Positions 1 to 7,426 of a stretch of 64,000 nt of DNA are shown piece after piece. Each line of letters starts with the position of its first letter. The first letter of the stretch is position 1. The position numbers and the translations under genes were made by a program. The notes beneath the pieces were generated by a model. It was not told the DNA's origin. It saw only the letters and a program-made list of their open reading frames with translations, and made no database searches. This stretch comes from Candidatus Didemnitutus sp. (GTDB taxonomy: Bacteria; Verrucomicrobiota; Verrucomicrobiia; Opitutales; Opitutaceae): contig JAHCAY010000001.1 in assembly GCA_019634575.1 (NCBI GenBank), forward strand, positions 2,914,001-2,978,000, read 5' to 3'.

Positions 1-1844
1 AAGCGGCCGCTGGGTGTGGATTGATAGAGGCCCTCGACGGCGTTCTCGAAGATGCCACGGAATTGCCGCTCGGCGCGCGCGAGCGCCTGCTCGGCTTCGC
101 GGCGGCGGACGGCGGCGGCGGCCTGTTGCGCGACGAAGTCGACGAGCGCGAGGTCGTCGGCGTTGTAGGCGTGGGCGTTCTCGTAGTCGTGCAGCGCGAG
201 CGCGCCGATGGGGCGGCCGTCGATGAGCATGGGCGCGCCGAGGCGCACGAGCGGCGCGGCGGTGGGCGGCCGGTAGTCGCCGCGTGCGGAGAGGATTTTG
301 GTCAGGTCCGCCTGCGCGATCAGCGTGGGGCGGCCGGATTCGATGACGTATTCGGTGAAGCCGAGGCCGAGCGGGCGGGTGGACGGCGTCTGCGCTTTGC
401 CGCCGTCATGCTGGTCGGAGAAATACGGGAACGAGACGGCGCGGCCGTCGGCGCTGAGCAGCGCGATGTAGAAATTCCGCGCGGGCATCAGGCCGGCGAC
501 GATGCGGTGCACCTCGGCGAACAACGCCTGCAGGTCGCCGCCCGAGAGCACGGCGCGCGAGATGCGGTAGGTGGATTCCTGCACCTGCTCGCGCCGGCGG
601 CGCTCGGTGAGGTCGATGGCGGTGATGAGCATGGCGGGCCGGCCGCCGAGCTCGAAGACGTCGGCGTTGAGCAGCACGTAGCGCGGCTCGCCCGCCTTGT
701 TGCGGAAGACCGTTTCGTAGCCGTGGACGAAGCCGCGGGCGCGCAACTCGGCGAGCACGCGCTCGCGCTCGAGTTTGTCGGCCCAGACGCCGAGATCGAC
801 CGAGGTGCGGCCGATGACTTCCTCGCGCGCGAAGCCCGAGGCGCGCAGGAACGCGGCGTTCGTCTCGAGGATCTTCGACGATGCCAGATCGGCGAGGAGC
901 ATCAGCGCGGGGCTGGCGTGGAAGGATTTCGTGAAATAGTCCTGCGACTCGCGCTGGACCGCCTCGCTGCGGCGGCGCTCGACGGCGCTGGCGACCTGGC
1001 TGGCGACGAAGGTCAGCAGGCGCTTGGCCTCCTCGCCGTAGACGGTCTCGTCGCGGTAATCCTGCACGGCCACGACGCCGATGGCGCGGCCCTCGACGAT
1101 GAGCGGCGCGCCGAGCCAGACGGCGGATGGCGTGCCGGTGGGTTTGTAGCCCTGGCCGGCGAGGATCTGGATCAGTTCCTCGGTGCGCGCGAGGAGCGGC
1201 TTCTTCGAGTCGATGACGTAGTCGGTGAGGCCCTTGCCGCGCGGGCGCGGGGCGGGGCGTTGCGAGCATTCGTCCTCGTAGTAGGGGAACGAGACTTCGC
1301 GGCCGTCGGGGCTGACGAGGGCGAAGAAGAGATTTTGCGCCGGCATGAGGCCGCCGATGATCTCGTGCAGTCGTTTGAACAGCGTCGCGAGGTCGGTGGT
1401 GGAGTTGGTGGCCTCGGAGATGCGGTAAACGGCGTCCTGCTCGCGCTCGCGCTGGCGGCGGCCGGTGATGTCGAGGCCGATGACGACGACGCATTTCTCG
1501 CCGTCGATGTCCACGATCTCGGCGTTGAGCACGGTGTCGCGCTCGATGCCCCGGCGGTTGCGGAAGCGCGCCTCGAAGTCGCGCGCCCGGCCTTCGGTGG
1601 CGAGGAGGCGGCGGTATTCGGCGCGCCGGTGCTCCTCGATCCACAGACCGAGATCGGTGATGATGCGGCCGATGGCTTCTTCCCGGGTGAGATCGCCGGC
1701 GGCGAGGAAGGCGGGGTTGGCGTCGAGCAACACGCCGTCGCGCCGTCGCGTGACCGCGAGCATGGCCGGGCTGGCGAGGAACGCGCGGAGGACGTTCTCG
1801 TGAGCGGCGATGGGCGGAGCGGAGGCGGGGCGCGGGTCGGCCAT
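1..1844 (-). CDS. Multi-sensor PAS/GAF signalling protein, N-terminal part (truncated by window edge)
   Basis: The frame is open from an ATG at 1844 (an in-frame ATG at 1856 is possible) to the left edge, so only about 614 N-terminal residues are visible. Translation gives PAS (about 20-130, with the phrase LLDANPAFLAAGDLTREEAIGR), GAF (about 145-300, FFALVSPDGREVSFPYYEDE), PAS (about 305-425), a second GAF (about 435-590, FYIALLSADGRAVSFPYFSD) and the first residues of a third PAS. The GAF units are close paralogues, suggesting internal duplication of a PAS-GAF module. There is no signal peptide, so it is probably a cytoplasmic sensor. A histidine kinase or GGDEF output would lie outside the window and cannot be told apart here. 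It ends the minus-strand run next to the globin/cytochrome genes, separated by a repeat-bearing gap. Confidence 0.85.
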   Translation of the reverse strand, partial: MADPRPASAPPIAAHENVLRAFLASPAMLAVTRRRDGVLLDANPAFLAAGDLTREEAIGRIITDLGLWIEEHRRAEYRRLLATEGRARDFEARFRNRRGIERDTVLNAEIVDIDGEKCVVVIGLDITGRRQREREQDAVYRISEATNSTTDLATLFKRLHEIIGGLMPAQNLFFALVSPDGREVSFPYYEDECSQRPAPRPRGKGLTDYVIDSKKPLLARTEELIQILAGQGYKPTGTPSAVWLGAPLIVEGRAIGVVAVQDYRDETVYGEEAKRLLTFVASQVASAVERRRSEAVQRESQDYFTKSFHASPALMLLADLASSKILETNAAFLRASGFAREEVIGRTSVDLGVWADKLERERVLAELRARGFVHGYETVFRNKAGEPRYVLLNADVFELGGRPAMLITAIDLTERRRREQVQESTYRISRAVLSGGDLQALFAEVHRIVAGLMPARNFYIALLSADGRAVSFPYFSDQHDGGKAQTPSTRPLGLGFTEYVIESGRPTLIAQADLTKILSARGDYRPPTAAPLVRLGAPMLIDGRPIGALALHDYENAHAYNADDLALVDFVAQQAAAAVRRREAEQALARAERQFRGIFENAVEGLYQSTPSGR

Positions 1845-1961
1845 GCGGGCGGGCATCTTTGCCGCGCGACGCGCGCGGGCAATGCCGGAAGCGGGGGGGG
1901 CGCGCGGAGGGTCTTTCGCCGTTGGCCGGATCGAACGCGAACGGAAGTGAGCGGTCCCGTG

Positions 1962-2051
1962 GATCTTTTCCTCTTTCTCTTAATCCTTATCTTTCCTCCG
2001 CTCGATGCTGGCTGGAGAGAAAGATTAAGAGAAAGAGGAAAGAGAAAGATC
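1962..2051. repeat. Polypurine/polypyrimidine palindrome, copy A
   Basis: The left arm is pyrimidine-rich (GATCTTTTCCTCTTTCTCTT from 1962) and the right arm purine-rich, ending at 2051. The two arms are complementary apart from small indels and enclose a short GC-rich loop near 1997-2016. The right arm shares about 32 identical bases with the right arm of the copy at 36746-36854. The element lies upstream of the sensor gene at 1844, in a gap of about 250 bases that holds nothing else recognised. Confidence 0.75.
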
Positions 2052-2102
2052 GGCGGGGCGTGCGCGGCGAGATCCCCGGCGGCGGGCGGAATCGCCGGCG
2101 TC

Positions 2103-2240
2103 TTACCGCTCGCGGCGGCGCGGGGCGTGCAGGCTGACGAGCAGCACCGAGACGAGCGCGATGCAGCCGGCGATGACGAGCAGGCCGCCGTCGATGGACG
2201 CGATGTTGGATTTGGAAATCTGGTCGAGAATGGGAGTCAT
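2103..2240 (-). CDS. Small single-span membrane protein (45 aa), unknown function
   Basis: ATG at 2240 to TAA at 2103-2105 encodes 45 residues: a short polar N-terminus (MTPILDQISKSNIAS), one hydrophobic segment of about 20 residues (GGLLVIAGCIALVSVLLVSL) and a basic tail ending RRRER. That gives a clear positive-inside single-pass topology. It is the last gene of the run globin, 39-aa membrane protein, cytochrome c. I do not recognise a family. A tiny accessory subunit of a respiratory or NO-handling complex is possible from context only. Confidence 0.5.
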   Translation of the reverse strand: MTPILDQISKSNIASIDGGLLVIAGCIALVSVLLVSLHAPRRRER

Positions 2241-2341
2241 GGCGGGAGCGGTGTTCGGGGCGCGGGCGGTGATGGCCCGCGCCCCGAGTGTTACCCCTGT
2301 TGTTGGCCGGCGAGCGCAGCGCGCCCGCCGGAAGCGGAAAG

Positions 2342-2758
2342 CTACTTCTTCAACGCGCGGAGATAGGCGACGACGGCGCGCGCGTCTTCCTCGTTGAGGC
2401 GGAATTGCGGCATCGGCGGCCGCGGCATCGAGCCGTCGGGTTTCACGCCGGTCGTGAAGAGCGTCACGGCCTGCGCGTCGGTGTAACCGGGCAGGTCGAC
2501 GATCGCGGGCGTCACAGCGCCCCAGGCGGGCATCGGCACGGTCGGGGCGAACGGCAGCGGCGCGCCCATGAGATGCTTTTCAGGAATGATCTGACCGCGC
2601 TGGTCGCGCGCCGAGTGGCAGTCGGCGCAACCGATGACGTTCTCCACGAGGTAGCGGCCGCGTGTGACGGTGGCGCTTTCGGCCGGCGCTTGCGCGGAGA
2701 GAACGGGAGCGACGACCAGGAGGCCGGCGGCGAGGAGGAGGGTGTTCGTAGGTTTCAT
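2342..2758 (-). CDS. Secreted mono-haem cytochrome c
   Basis: 138 residues with a cleavable signal peptide (about 1-22, MKPTNTLLLAAGLLVVAPVLSAQA) and one haem-binding CADCH motif at residues 44-48. A candidate axial methionine lies in the GSMPRPPMPQF region near residue 110. The C-terminal helix (EEDARAVVAYLRALKK) matches the terminal helix of class I cytochromes c of the CytC_6/CytC_C type. It should act in the periplasm as an electron carrier. It sits 50 bases after a 39-aa membrane protein and follows the globin gene in the same direction, suggesting a shared job in respiration or nitric-oxide/oxygen handling. The partner oxidase or reductase is not in the window. Confidence 0.9.
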   Translation of the reverse strand: MKPTNTLLLAAGLLVVAPVLSAQAPAESATVTRGRYLVENVIGCADCHSARDQRGQIIPEKHLMGAPLPFAPTVPMPAWGAVTPAIVDLPGYTDAQAVTLFTTGVKPDGSMPRPPMPQFRLNEEDARAVVAYLRALKK

Positions 2759-2808
2759 GATGACGGAAGCGTGGAGTTGTGTGTTGTGTGTCCGTCGATC
2801 GGGAAAAT

Positions 2809-2928
2809 TCAGTTGAGGAAAAGCAGCGTGAGACTGGAGAAGAACAGCACGGCTTGGATGACGGCCGCGATGCAGGCCCAGGCGGGGAGCGGGGCTTCGA
2901 ACGGGGCGGCTTCGAGGGCGGAGTGCAT
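2809..2928 (-). CDS. Small single-span membrane protein (39 aa), unknown function
   Basis: ATG at 2928 to TGA at 2809-2811 encodes 39 residues with one hydrophobic segment (residues about 15-38, PAWACIAAVIQAVLFFSSLT) that runs almost to the C-terminus. It is only 29 bases downstream of the globin gene and 50 bases upstream of the cytochrome c gene on the same strand, so the three are probably co-transcribed. No family is recognised. Its size and position suggest an accessory peptide of a membrane redox complex, but that is inference. The main support is the intact frame and the hydrophobic profile. Confidence 0.5.
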   Translation of the reverse strand: MHSALEAAPFEAPLPAWACIAAVIQAVLFFSSLTLLFLN

Positions 2929-2957
2929 GGCGTGAGCGCGGGCGTGTCGGGCGTGGC

Positions 2958-3392
2958 TCAGGCGACGCGGGCCTGTTGCGCCGCGCCGTCGCGCGCGCCG
3001 GCTTTCATCGTCTCGGCGAGGAGCCAGTAGACCTTGGCCCAGGCGGCCTTCGTATCGGCGGTGAAGTCGGCGCCGAGTCCTTTCTCGAGCGTCCAGAGCA
3101 GCGCGGCGCCGACGGTGTCGTAGTGCTCGTCGCGCACTTGGTAGCCGGCGTGGCGCAGGCCCATCTCGCGGACGACGGGGACGATGGTGTTGAGGCGGTC
3201 GAGGCTCGCGACGCAGAAGCCGATCGCCTGCATGAGCTTTTTGCCCTGCGCAGACATGTCGCCGCGGAAGATGGCGCGGAGCGACGGATCGAGCTCGAAG
3301 AGGCGCGCGTAGAAGAGGGCGGCGGCCTGGTCGGCGATGGGCGCGACCTTGGCGAACGATTGGCGGACGAGAAGAATTTCCTGGGGCGTCAT
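2958..3392 (-). CDS. Single-domain bacterial haemoglobin
   Basis: 144 residues matching the single-domain globin (Vgb-like, non-truncated) family. Helix A/B region QSFAKVAPIADQAAALFYAR contains a candidate B10 Tyr28. A CD-corner region LFELDPSLRAIF follows, and the probable proximal haem ligand is His81 in GLRHAGYQV. Length and the C-terminal AWAKVYWLLAETM helix are typical of the haemoglobin half of flavohaemoglobins, but no FAD/NAD reductase domain follows. Such globins bind O2 and NO and can support NO dioxygenation with a separate reductase. It is first in a run with a 39-aa membrane peptide and cytochrome c, and is divergent from a LuxR-type response regulator at 3562. Confidence 0.9.
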   Translation of the reverse strand: MTPQEILLVRQSFAKVAPIADQAAALFYARLFELDPSLRAIFRGDMSAQGKKLMQAIGFCVASLDRLNTIVPVVREMGLRHAGYQVRDEHYDTVGAALLWTLEKGLGADFTADTKAAWAKVYWLLAETMKAGARDGAAQQARVA

Positions 3393-3561
3393 GGCGGAGG
3401 GAGGAGTTGGTTTTGCTGCGACGAGGATAGCGGGCCGCGTCGCGGCGTGGTATTGGCCAGCGGGCGCGGGCCGGTCGGCTAGGAATTTTTTCCCGTTATC
3501 GGGACACTTGGCGCAGCGCTGCCCGCTTTACTTCGGCGCGGCGGCTGACCAATCTCCGCGC

Positions 3562-4191
3562 GTGGAAAAAATCCTCGTGATCGACGACGATGCGAAGATG
3601 CGCCGGCAAATCGCCGCGCTGCTCTCCTCCGAAGGCTACCAAACGATCGAGGCGCACAACGGTCGCGAAGGCGTCGCGCTCGCGCTGAAGGAGAAGCCCG
3701 ATCTCGTCGTGTGCGACATCACCATGCCCGAGATGAACGGGCACCGCGTGCTGCAGGCGTTGCGCGAGGACGCGACGATGGCGGCGGCGCCGTTCATTTT
3801 TCTCACCGGCTGGGGCGAGAAGGAGGATTTGCGCGCGGGCATGAATCTCGGGGCGGACGACTACCTCGTAAAGCCGGTCGAGCCGGCGGACCTGATCTCG
3901 GCGGTCGCGGCGCGCCTGCGCCGCCGCAAGCAGGCCGGCGCCGGCCGCTCCGCCTCGGTGGCGGACGCGACGCCCGCCGCGCTGGAGAAGGCGCTCGGCC
4001 TCACGCCGCGCGAGGCGGAGATTTTGTCGTGGGTGGTGCAGGGAAAGACGAACCCGGAGATCGGCACGATCCTCGGCATCCAGCTCACGACGGTGAAGAA
4101 GCACCTCGAAAGCACCTTCGTGAAACTCGGCGTGGAGAACCGCACCGCCGCGGTGACGCTCGCGCTGGAGAAGATCGTGCCGCAGGGGTGA
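3562..4191 (+). CDS. NarL/FixJ-type response regulator
   Basis: A GTG at 3562 starts VEKILVIDDD in frame; the frame continues upstream without a better start, so the usual receiver beginning decides the choice. The 209 residues comprise an N-terminal receiver (acidic pair Asp9/10, phospho-acceptor Asp52 in VVCDITMP, Lys104 in YLVKP) and a C-terminal LuxR helix-turn-helix (about 145-205, LTPREAEILSWVVQGKTNPE). It should be a DNA-binding transcription regulator controlled by phosphorylation. No kinase is adjacent on the same strand. It is divergent from the globin/cytochrome operon, which is a plausible target. The 169-base spacer shows no operator I can defend. Confidence 0.9.
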   Translation: MEKILVIDDDAKMRRQIAALLSSEGYQTIEAHNGREGVALALKEKPDLVVCDITMPEMNGHRVLQALREDATMAAAPFIFLTGWGEKEDLRAGMNLGADDYLVKPVEPADLISAVAARLRRRKQAGAGRSASVADATPAALEKALGLTPREAEILSWVVQGKTNPEIGTILGIQLTTVKKHLESTFVKLGVENRTAAVTLALEKIVPQG

Positions 4192-4311
4192 GGCGGTAGC
4201 CCGCGACCGCCGGGCGTGGGAGCGCTCGGCCGCGAACCGGCGGATATCGCCAGACGACGCAGGACGGGCGTGAGAAAGACACGCCATGCGCACCGGACGC
4301 GCGGAAAATCG

Positions 4312-4341
4312 CGTAATGTTGCCGCGTCGGCGGGGTTGAAC
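4312..4341 (+). promoter_or_regulatory. Putative ECF-type promoter of the sigma factor gene
   Basis: CGTAATG (4312-4318), a 16-base spacer, then GTTGAAC (4335-4341), 10 bases before the ATG of the ECF sigma gene. The same arrangement (CGTAATG, 16-17 bases, GTTTCA) occurs twice in the 6.1 kb divergent spacer. This is consistent with autoregulation by the sigma factor encoded here. The motif assignment is my inference from three local instances. Confidence 0.5.
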
Positions 4342-4351
4342 CCGCTGCCTC

Positions 4352-4933
4352 ATGTCCGCTTCCGCTTCGCCTCTCGCCGCAATTCCGCCCGCCGATCCCG
4401 GGGAAGACGCCGCCGCGATGCAGCGCGTCGCCGCGGGCGATGCGGCCGCGTTGCGGGCGTTGGTCGACCGCTGGCAGCAACCCCTGCTGGGATTTTTCCG
4501 GCGGATCGTGGGGTCGGCGGCCACGGCGGAGGATCTCGCGGTGGAGGTGTTCGTGCGCGTGCACCGCGCCGCGCCCGGCTACGCGCCGACGGCGCGCTTC
4601 TCCACCTATCTCTTCGCCATCGCGCACCGTCTCGCGCTCAACGAGCTGCGCCGCCGCCGCCGCAAGCCCGCCGAGCCGGTGGCGCCGGAAGCGTTTGACC
4701 ATCTCGCCGCCGATCCGGCCGCGGAGCGGCGGCTCGCGGAGCTGGAGGAGGTTTTTCAGCTCGCCCTCGCGCAACTCGCGCCGAAGGCCCGCACCGCGCT
4801 GCTGCTGATCGCGCAACAGGGACTCTCTTACGAGGAGGCGGCCGTCGCGCTGCACTCCAACCCCAACGCTGTGCGCGTGCTCGTGCATCGCGCCCGCCAG
4901 GAACTCAAGACCCGCATGGAGGAACTGTCATGA
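4352..4933 (+). CDS. ECF-family RNA polymerase sigma factor
   Basis: 193 residues with sigma region 2 (about 35-105: the AAALRALVDRW start and the region 2.3/2.4 stretch ARFSTYLFAIAHRLALNELR) and region 4 (about 130-190, the LSYEEAAVALHSNPNAVRVL helix-turn-helix). A basic RRRRRK linker separates them. No region 1 or 3 is present, as usual for ECF sigma factors. The stop overlaps the next ATG (ATGA-type coupling at 4930), and the downstream protein looks like its membrane anti-sigma partner. A promoter-like motif shared with the 6.1 kb divergent genes suggests the regulon includes itself, the Gly/Pro-rich secreted protein and the DUF2202 gene. Confidence 0.93.
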   Translation: MSASASPLAAIPPADPGEDAAAMQRVAAGDAAALRALVDRWQQPLLGFFRRIVGSAATAEDLAVEVFVRVHRAAPGYAPTARFSTYLFAIAHRLALNELRRRRRKPAEPVAPEAFDHLAADPAAERRLAELEEVFQLALAQLAPKARTALLLIAQQGLSYEEAAVALHSNPNAVRVLVHRARQELKTRMEELS

Positions 4934-5265
4934 AACGCCCCGTCACCGACGAAGAACTCGACCGCCTGCTTGCCGCGCGTTTGCGCAACCACCCCGCCGG
5001 CTTCGCAGACCGCGTCGCGGGCCGGATCGAGGCCGAGCGCGCCGTCCGGCCCCGCCGCACCCGCCGTTGGGTGTGGTATCTGCTGCCCGCTCTGGCGGCC
5101 GCCGGCTTCGCGCTCGTGTTCGCGCCGCGCCACGAAGCTGTCGCCGCGCCCGACTTCGAAACGTTGTTGGCTCTCGACGAATCGCTCGCGCCGGCGCGCC
5201 CGCTGCTTGATCCGCTCAACCGCGAACTGTGCACCGAATTACCCGTCGCTCCCGCTCACGAATGA
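4930..5265 (+). CDS. Probable membrane anti-sigma factor
   Basis: 111 residues starting inside the stop of the sigma gene (4-base overlap), which implies coupled translation at matched amounts. The N-terminal 45 residues are charged and cytoplasmic (DEELDRLLAARLRNHPAGFADRV resembles short anti-sigma N-termini). One membrane segment lies at about 48-66 (WVWYLLPALAAAGFALVFA), and about 45 residues follow on the periplasmic side. I cannot see a zinc HxxxCxxC motif, so it is not a ZAS-type factor. Function is inferred mainly from operon position and topology. Confidence 0.7.
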   Translation: MKRPVTDEELDRLLAARLRNHPAGFADRVAGRIEAERAVRPRRTRRWVWYLLPALAAAGFALVFAPRHEAVAAPDFETLLALDESLAPARPLLDPLNRELCTELPVAPAHE

Positions 5266-5279
5266 CCCGTCCACTCGCC

Positions 5280-5711
5280 ATGAAAACCACCCTATTTCTC
5301 GTCCTCGGGTTGAGCCTCGGCCTCGACCTGCGTGCCGCCGAGGCGCCGGCCGACGTCCGCGAGCTTTCGACGCTCGAACAATTCCTCGCGCTCGACGATG
5401 CGCAGCTCGCGCAGATGCAGCAGGCGATCGCCCGCGTGCGCGCGATGAGCGCGGCCGAGCGCGCGCAGCTCCGCGCGCAGATCGAGGAGTTCCGGCGCCT
5501 GCCCGCGGCCGAGCGCGAGCAACTCCGTCGTGGATGGGGCCACGAATCCCCGGAGATCCGCGCGGGCTGGCGCGATTACATGCAGTCACTCGATGATGCC
5601 GGTCGCGCCGAGCTGCGCCGCGTGCTCGAGGGCCTCTCGCCCGAGGAACGGACGAAATTGCGCCGCGAACGCGTGGAGCAATTCCTCCGCGAACGCGCGG
5701 CAAAGCACTGA
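5280..5711 (+). CDS. Secreted DUF3106-like helical protein
   Basis: Starting at MKTTLFLVLGLSLG there are 143 residues; a start at 5262 (ATGA overlap with the previous stop) would add six residues and is equally possible. A signal peptide (about 1-20) is followed by charged helical repeats with the recurring theme L(S/P)xxER(A/E)xLRxxxxxF, such as LPAAEREQLRRGW and LSPEERTKLRRERVEQF. This is the pattern of the DUF3106 family found next to ECF sigma/anti-sigma pairs. It is probably periplasmic and may sense or buffer the signal read by the anti-sigma factor, which is inference. A bidirectional terminator follows. Confidence 0.75.
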   Translation: MKTTLFLVLGLSLGLDLRAAEAPADVRELSTLEQFLALDDAQLAQMQQAIARVRAMSAAERAQLRAQIEEFRRLPAAEREQLRRGWGHESPEIRAGWRDYMQSLDDAGRAELRRVLEGLSPEERTKLRRERVEQFLRERAAKH

Positions 5712-5746
5712 CGCGCGCAATCGCGTTTTCTTGCGGCCCAAAAGAG

Positions 5747-5772
5747 AGGCGGAACCGCGAGGTTCCGCCTTT
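5747..5772. terminator. Bidirectional intrinsic terminator
   Basis: A perfect 10-bp stem AGGCGGAACC / GGTTCCGCCT with a GCGA loop, followed by TTT on the plus strand and preceded by an A-rich stretch that gives T-residues on the minus strand. It lies between the convergent DUF3106-like gene (+) and the Gly/Pro-rich gene (-). Confidence 0.8.
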
Positions 5773-5797
5773 CGTGCTTGAGACGCGGGAGCGCGGT

Positions 5798-6091
5798 TCA
5801 GGTGCGCGGCCCCTTCGGGCCGGGCCCGGGGCTGGTGCCGTCCTGCGGGCCGGTCGGGTTGGCGGGCTTGCCCGGGCCGCCGGTGCCGTCCTTCTTCGGC
5901 GTGGGCTGCGCCGTGCCGGTGCCGTTGACGACGGGAGCGCGCGACGGGTTGGTGGCCCCGCGGTTCGGCGCCATCGTCGTGCCGGCGCCGCGGCCGCCAC
6001 CGCCGCTGCTGCCGCGACCGGTCGCGTAGGTGGAAGTCGCGCCCACGAGGGCGAGGCTGATGCAGGTGAGGAGGAGGATCTTGGTTTTCAT
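5798..6091 (-). CDS. Secreted Gly/Pro/Thr-rich protein, unknown function
   Basis: ATG at 6091 is preceded by a good AAGGA-type ribosome site and opens with a signal peptide (MKTKILLLTCISLALVGATS). The mature part (about 70 residues) is low complexity: GRGSSGGGGRGAG, then PTPKKDGTGGPGKPANPTGP and a Pro/Gly-rich end. It is probably extracytoplasmic and unfolded. Longer upstream extension in the same frame is rejected because the signal peptide fixes the start. Its promoter region carries the CGTAATG / GTTTCAT motif shared with the ECF sigma gene. No catalytic family is recognisable. Confidence 0.7.
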   Translation of the reverse strand: MKTKILLLTCISLALVGATSTYATGRGSSGGGGRGAGTTMAPNRGATNPSRAPVVNGTGTAQPTPKKDGTGGPGKPANPTGPQDGTSPGPGPKGPRT

Positions 6092-6109
6092 GTTTTTCCT
6101 TTCGCTTCG

Positions 6110-6139
6110 ATGAAACACCGCCGCGCGCCCGGCATTACG
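6110..6139 (-). promoter_or_regulatory. Putative ECF-type promoter (minus strand)
   Basis: On the minus strand CGTAATG (6139-6133), a 16-base spacer and GTTTCAT (6116-6110), about 19 bases before the ATG at 6091. It pairs with the plus-strand copy at 6162 to make a near-palindromic spacer (GCATTACGG / CCGTAATGC). Confidence 0.5.
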
Positions 6140-6161
6140 GCGGGGCGAATTTGATTTTGTC

Positions 6162-6192
6162 CGTAATGCGCGGCGCGGCTCCGGGGTTTCAC
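6162..6192 (+). promoter_or_regulatory. Putative ECF-type promoter (plus strand)
   Basis: CGTAATG (6162-6168), a 17-base spacer and GTTTCAC (6186-6192), 8 bases before the ATG of the DUF2202 gene. It matches the arrangement upstream of the sigma gene itself at 4312. Confidence 0.5.
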
Positions 6193-6200
6193 GGGGCAGC

Positions 6201-6833
6201 ATGAAAACGATCACCTGGATTCTTCTTCCTGTCCTCACGCTCGGCGCAGCCGCGCGTCCCGCCGCGGATTGCCCGCGCCGTGCCGATGGCGCTGCCGGCT
6301 GCGCCGCGACCTCGCCCGCGCCGGTCACCTTGAACGCCGACGAGGCCAAGGCGCTGGTCTTCCAAGTCGAAGAGGAGCGCATGGCGCGCGAACTTTATAC
6401 GGAGTTGGCCGCGCGCTGGGACACGACGCAATTCCACCGCATCCTCCAAGCCGAGACGCGACACGAGCAAGCGCTCCGCGCGCTTGCGCAGCGCGCGGGA
6501 GTCGCGTTGCCCGCCGCGCAGCCGGGCCGCTTCACGGACCCCGTGCTCCAGCAGCGCTACGACACACTGCGTGCGCGGGGCCTCGTGTCCGCCGTCGAAG
6601 CGCTCGCGGCCGGCGCGGCGGTGGAAAAACAGGACATCGCCGACTTACAGGCGTTGCTCGGCGCGACCCAGAGCGAAGCCCTCAAGGCTGTGGCGACCAA
6701 TCTGGAACGCGCCTCGGAGCGGCATCTCGCAGCGTTCACCGGCGAGGGCGGGCGCGGGCGTTCCGCGTGGGCCTCGCGCCCCGGTGGCGCATGCGGCGGG
6801 CGCGCTCAGGCCGGTTGCCGCGCGAGAATCTGA
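6201..6833 (+). CDS. Secreted DUF2202 (ferritin-like) protein
   Basis: 210 residues with a signal peptide (MKTITWILLPVLTLGAAARP) and a DUF2202-type four-helix domain at about 40-170. Metal-ligand-like Glu/His positions appear in EEERMARELYTELAARW and ILQAETRHEQAL, with a later ERASERHLAAF helix. DUF2202 is a ferritin-like family of unproven function, probably a periplasmic metal-binding or redox protein. A Gly/Cys-rich tail (GGACGGRAQAGCRARI) is unusual. The last 28 bases overlap the 3' end of the convergent methyltransferase gene. An upstream motif suggests control by the neighbouring ECF sigma factor. Confidence 0.85.
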   Translation: MKTITWILLPVLTLGAAARPAADCPRRADGAAGCAATSPAPVTLNADEAKALVFQVEEERMARELYTELAARWDTTQFHRILQAETRHEQALRALAQRAGVALPAAQPGRFTDPVLQQRYDTLRARGLVSAVEALAAGAAVEKQDIADLQALLGATQSEALKAVATNLERASERHLAAFTGEGGRGRSAWASRPGGACGGRAQAGCRARI

Positions 6834-7426
6834 ACGACCGCGCTGCGGCCGGTGTGGCCGCCGCCTTCGTGGACGTCGCGCTCGAGTTCGCGTCCGATCT
6901 CGAACTCGAGCCCCGGCAGCTCCGCGCGCAGCAGCTCGAGCGTGGGCAGCAGCGCCGGGTCTTTCGGACCGCCGGTGTTGTTCGGAATTTGGGCCGGCGT
7001 GTAGGCCTCCATCACGAAGACGCCGCCCGGGCGAAGACCTGCGGCGGCGCGGACGAGGACGGCGCGCCGCAGCTCCGGTGGCAGATGCATGAAGGTCGCC
7101 ACGATGCCGCTCCACGCACCCGGCGCGATGGCGTAGGCGGCGAGGTCGGCCACTTGCGTCGTGAGCGCGACGCCGCGTTGGGCAGCGAGTGTTTGCGCCT
7201 TGGCGAGTCCCGCGGAGGAAAGATCGGTGGCGGTCACGGCATGGCCGCGCGTCGCGAGGAACACGGCGTTGCGCCCTTCGCCCTCGGCGAGACAGAGCAC
7301 GGGGCCGGCGGGGATGCGGTCCGCGACGCTGCGGAGAAAATCATTCGGCTCCGTTCCGAAGACGAAGCCGGAGGTCGAGTAGCGGTTGTCCCAGAATTCG
7401 GCGCCGTAGGAGGGGTTCAGTGCCAT
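6806..7426 (-). CDS. Class I SAM-dependent methyltransferase (TehB/TPMT-like)
   Basis: 206 residues from ATG 7426, overlapping the end of the permease gene by 10 bases. The N-terminal FWDNRYSTSGFVFGTEPNDF is typical of small methyltransferases related to TehB and thiopurine methyltransferase. The SAM-binding glycine loop is VLCLAEGEGRNAVFLA (about 47-62), and the acidic loop VTATDLSSAGL follows. The substrate is unknown. As the last gene of the sulfur/efflux operon, a thiol or metalloid acceptor is plausible. It lacks the several cysteines of ArsM-type arsenite methyltransferases, so arsenic methylation is not supported. Confidence 0.85.
   Translation of the reverse strand: MALNPSYGAEFWDNRYSTSGFVFGTEPNDFLRSVADRIPAGPVLCLAEGEGRNAVFLATRGHAVTATDLSSAGLAKAQTLAAQRGVALTTQVADLAAYAIAPGAWSGIVATFMHLPPELRRAVLVRAAAGLRPGGVFVMEAYTPAQIPNNTGGPKDPALLPTLELLRAELPGLEFEIGRELERDVHEGGGHTGRSAVVQILARQPA

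Noticed and set aside
21..2366. 781-codon plus-strand frame opposite the sensor gene
   Set aside because: Composition is Arg/Gly/Glu-rich and domain-free, while the minus strand reads as clean PAS/GAF domains; a GC-driven shadow.
3393..3561. Possible FNR or NsrR site between globin and response regulator
   Set aside because: No convincing TTGAT-N4-ATCAA or NsrR-like palindrome was found.
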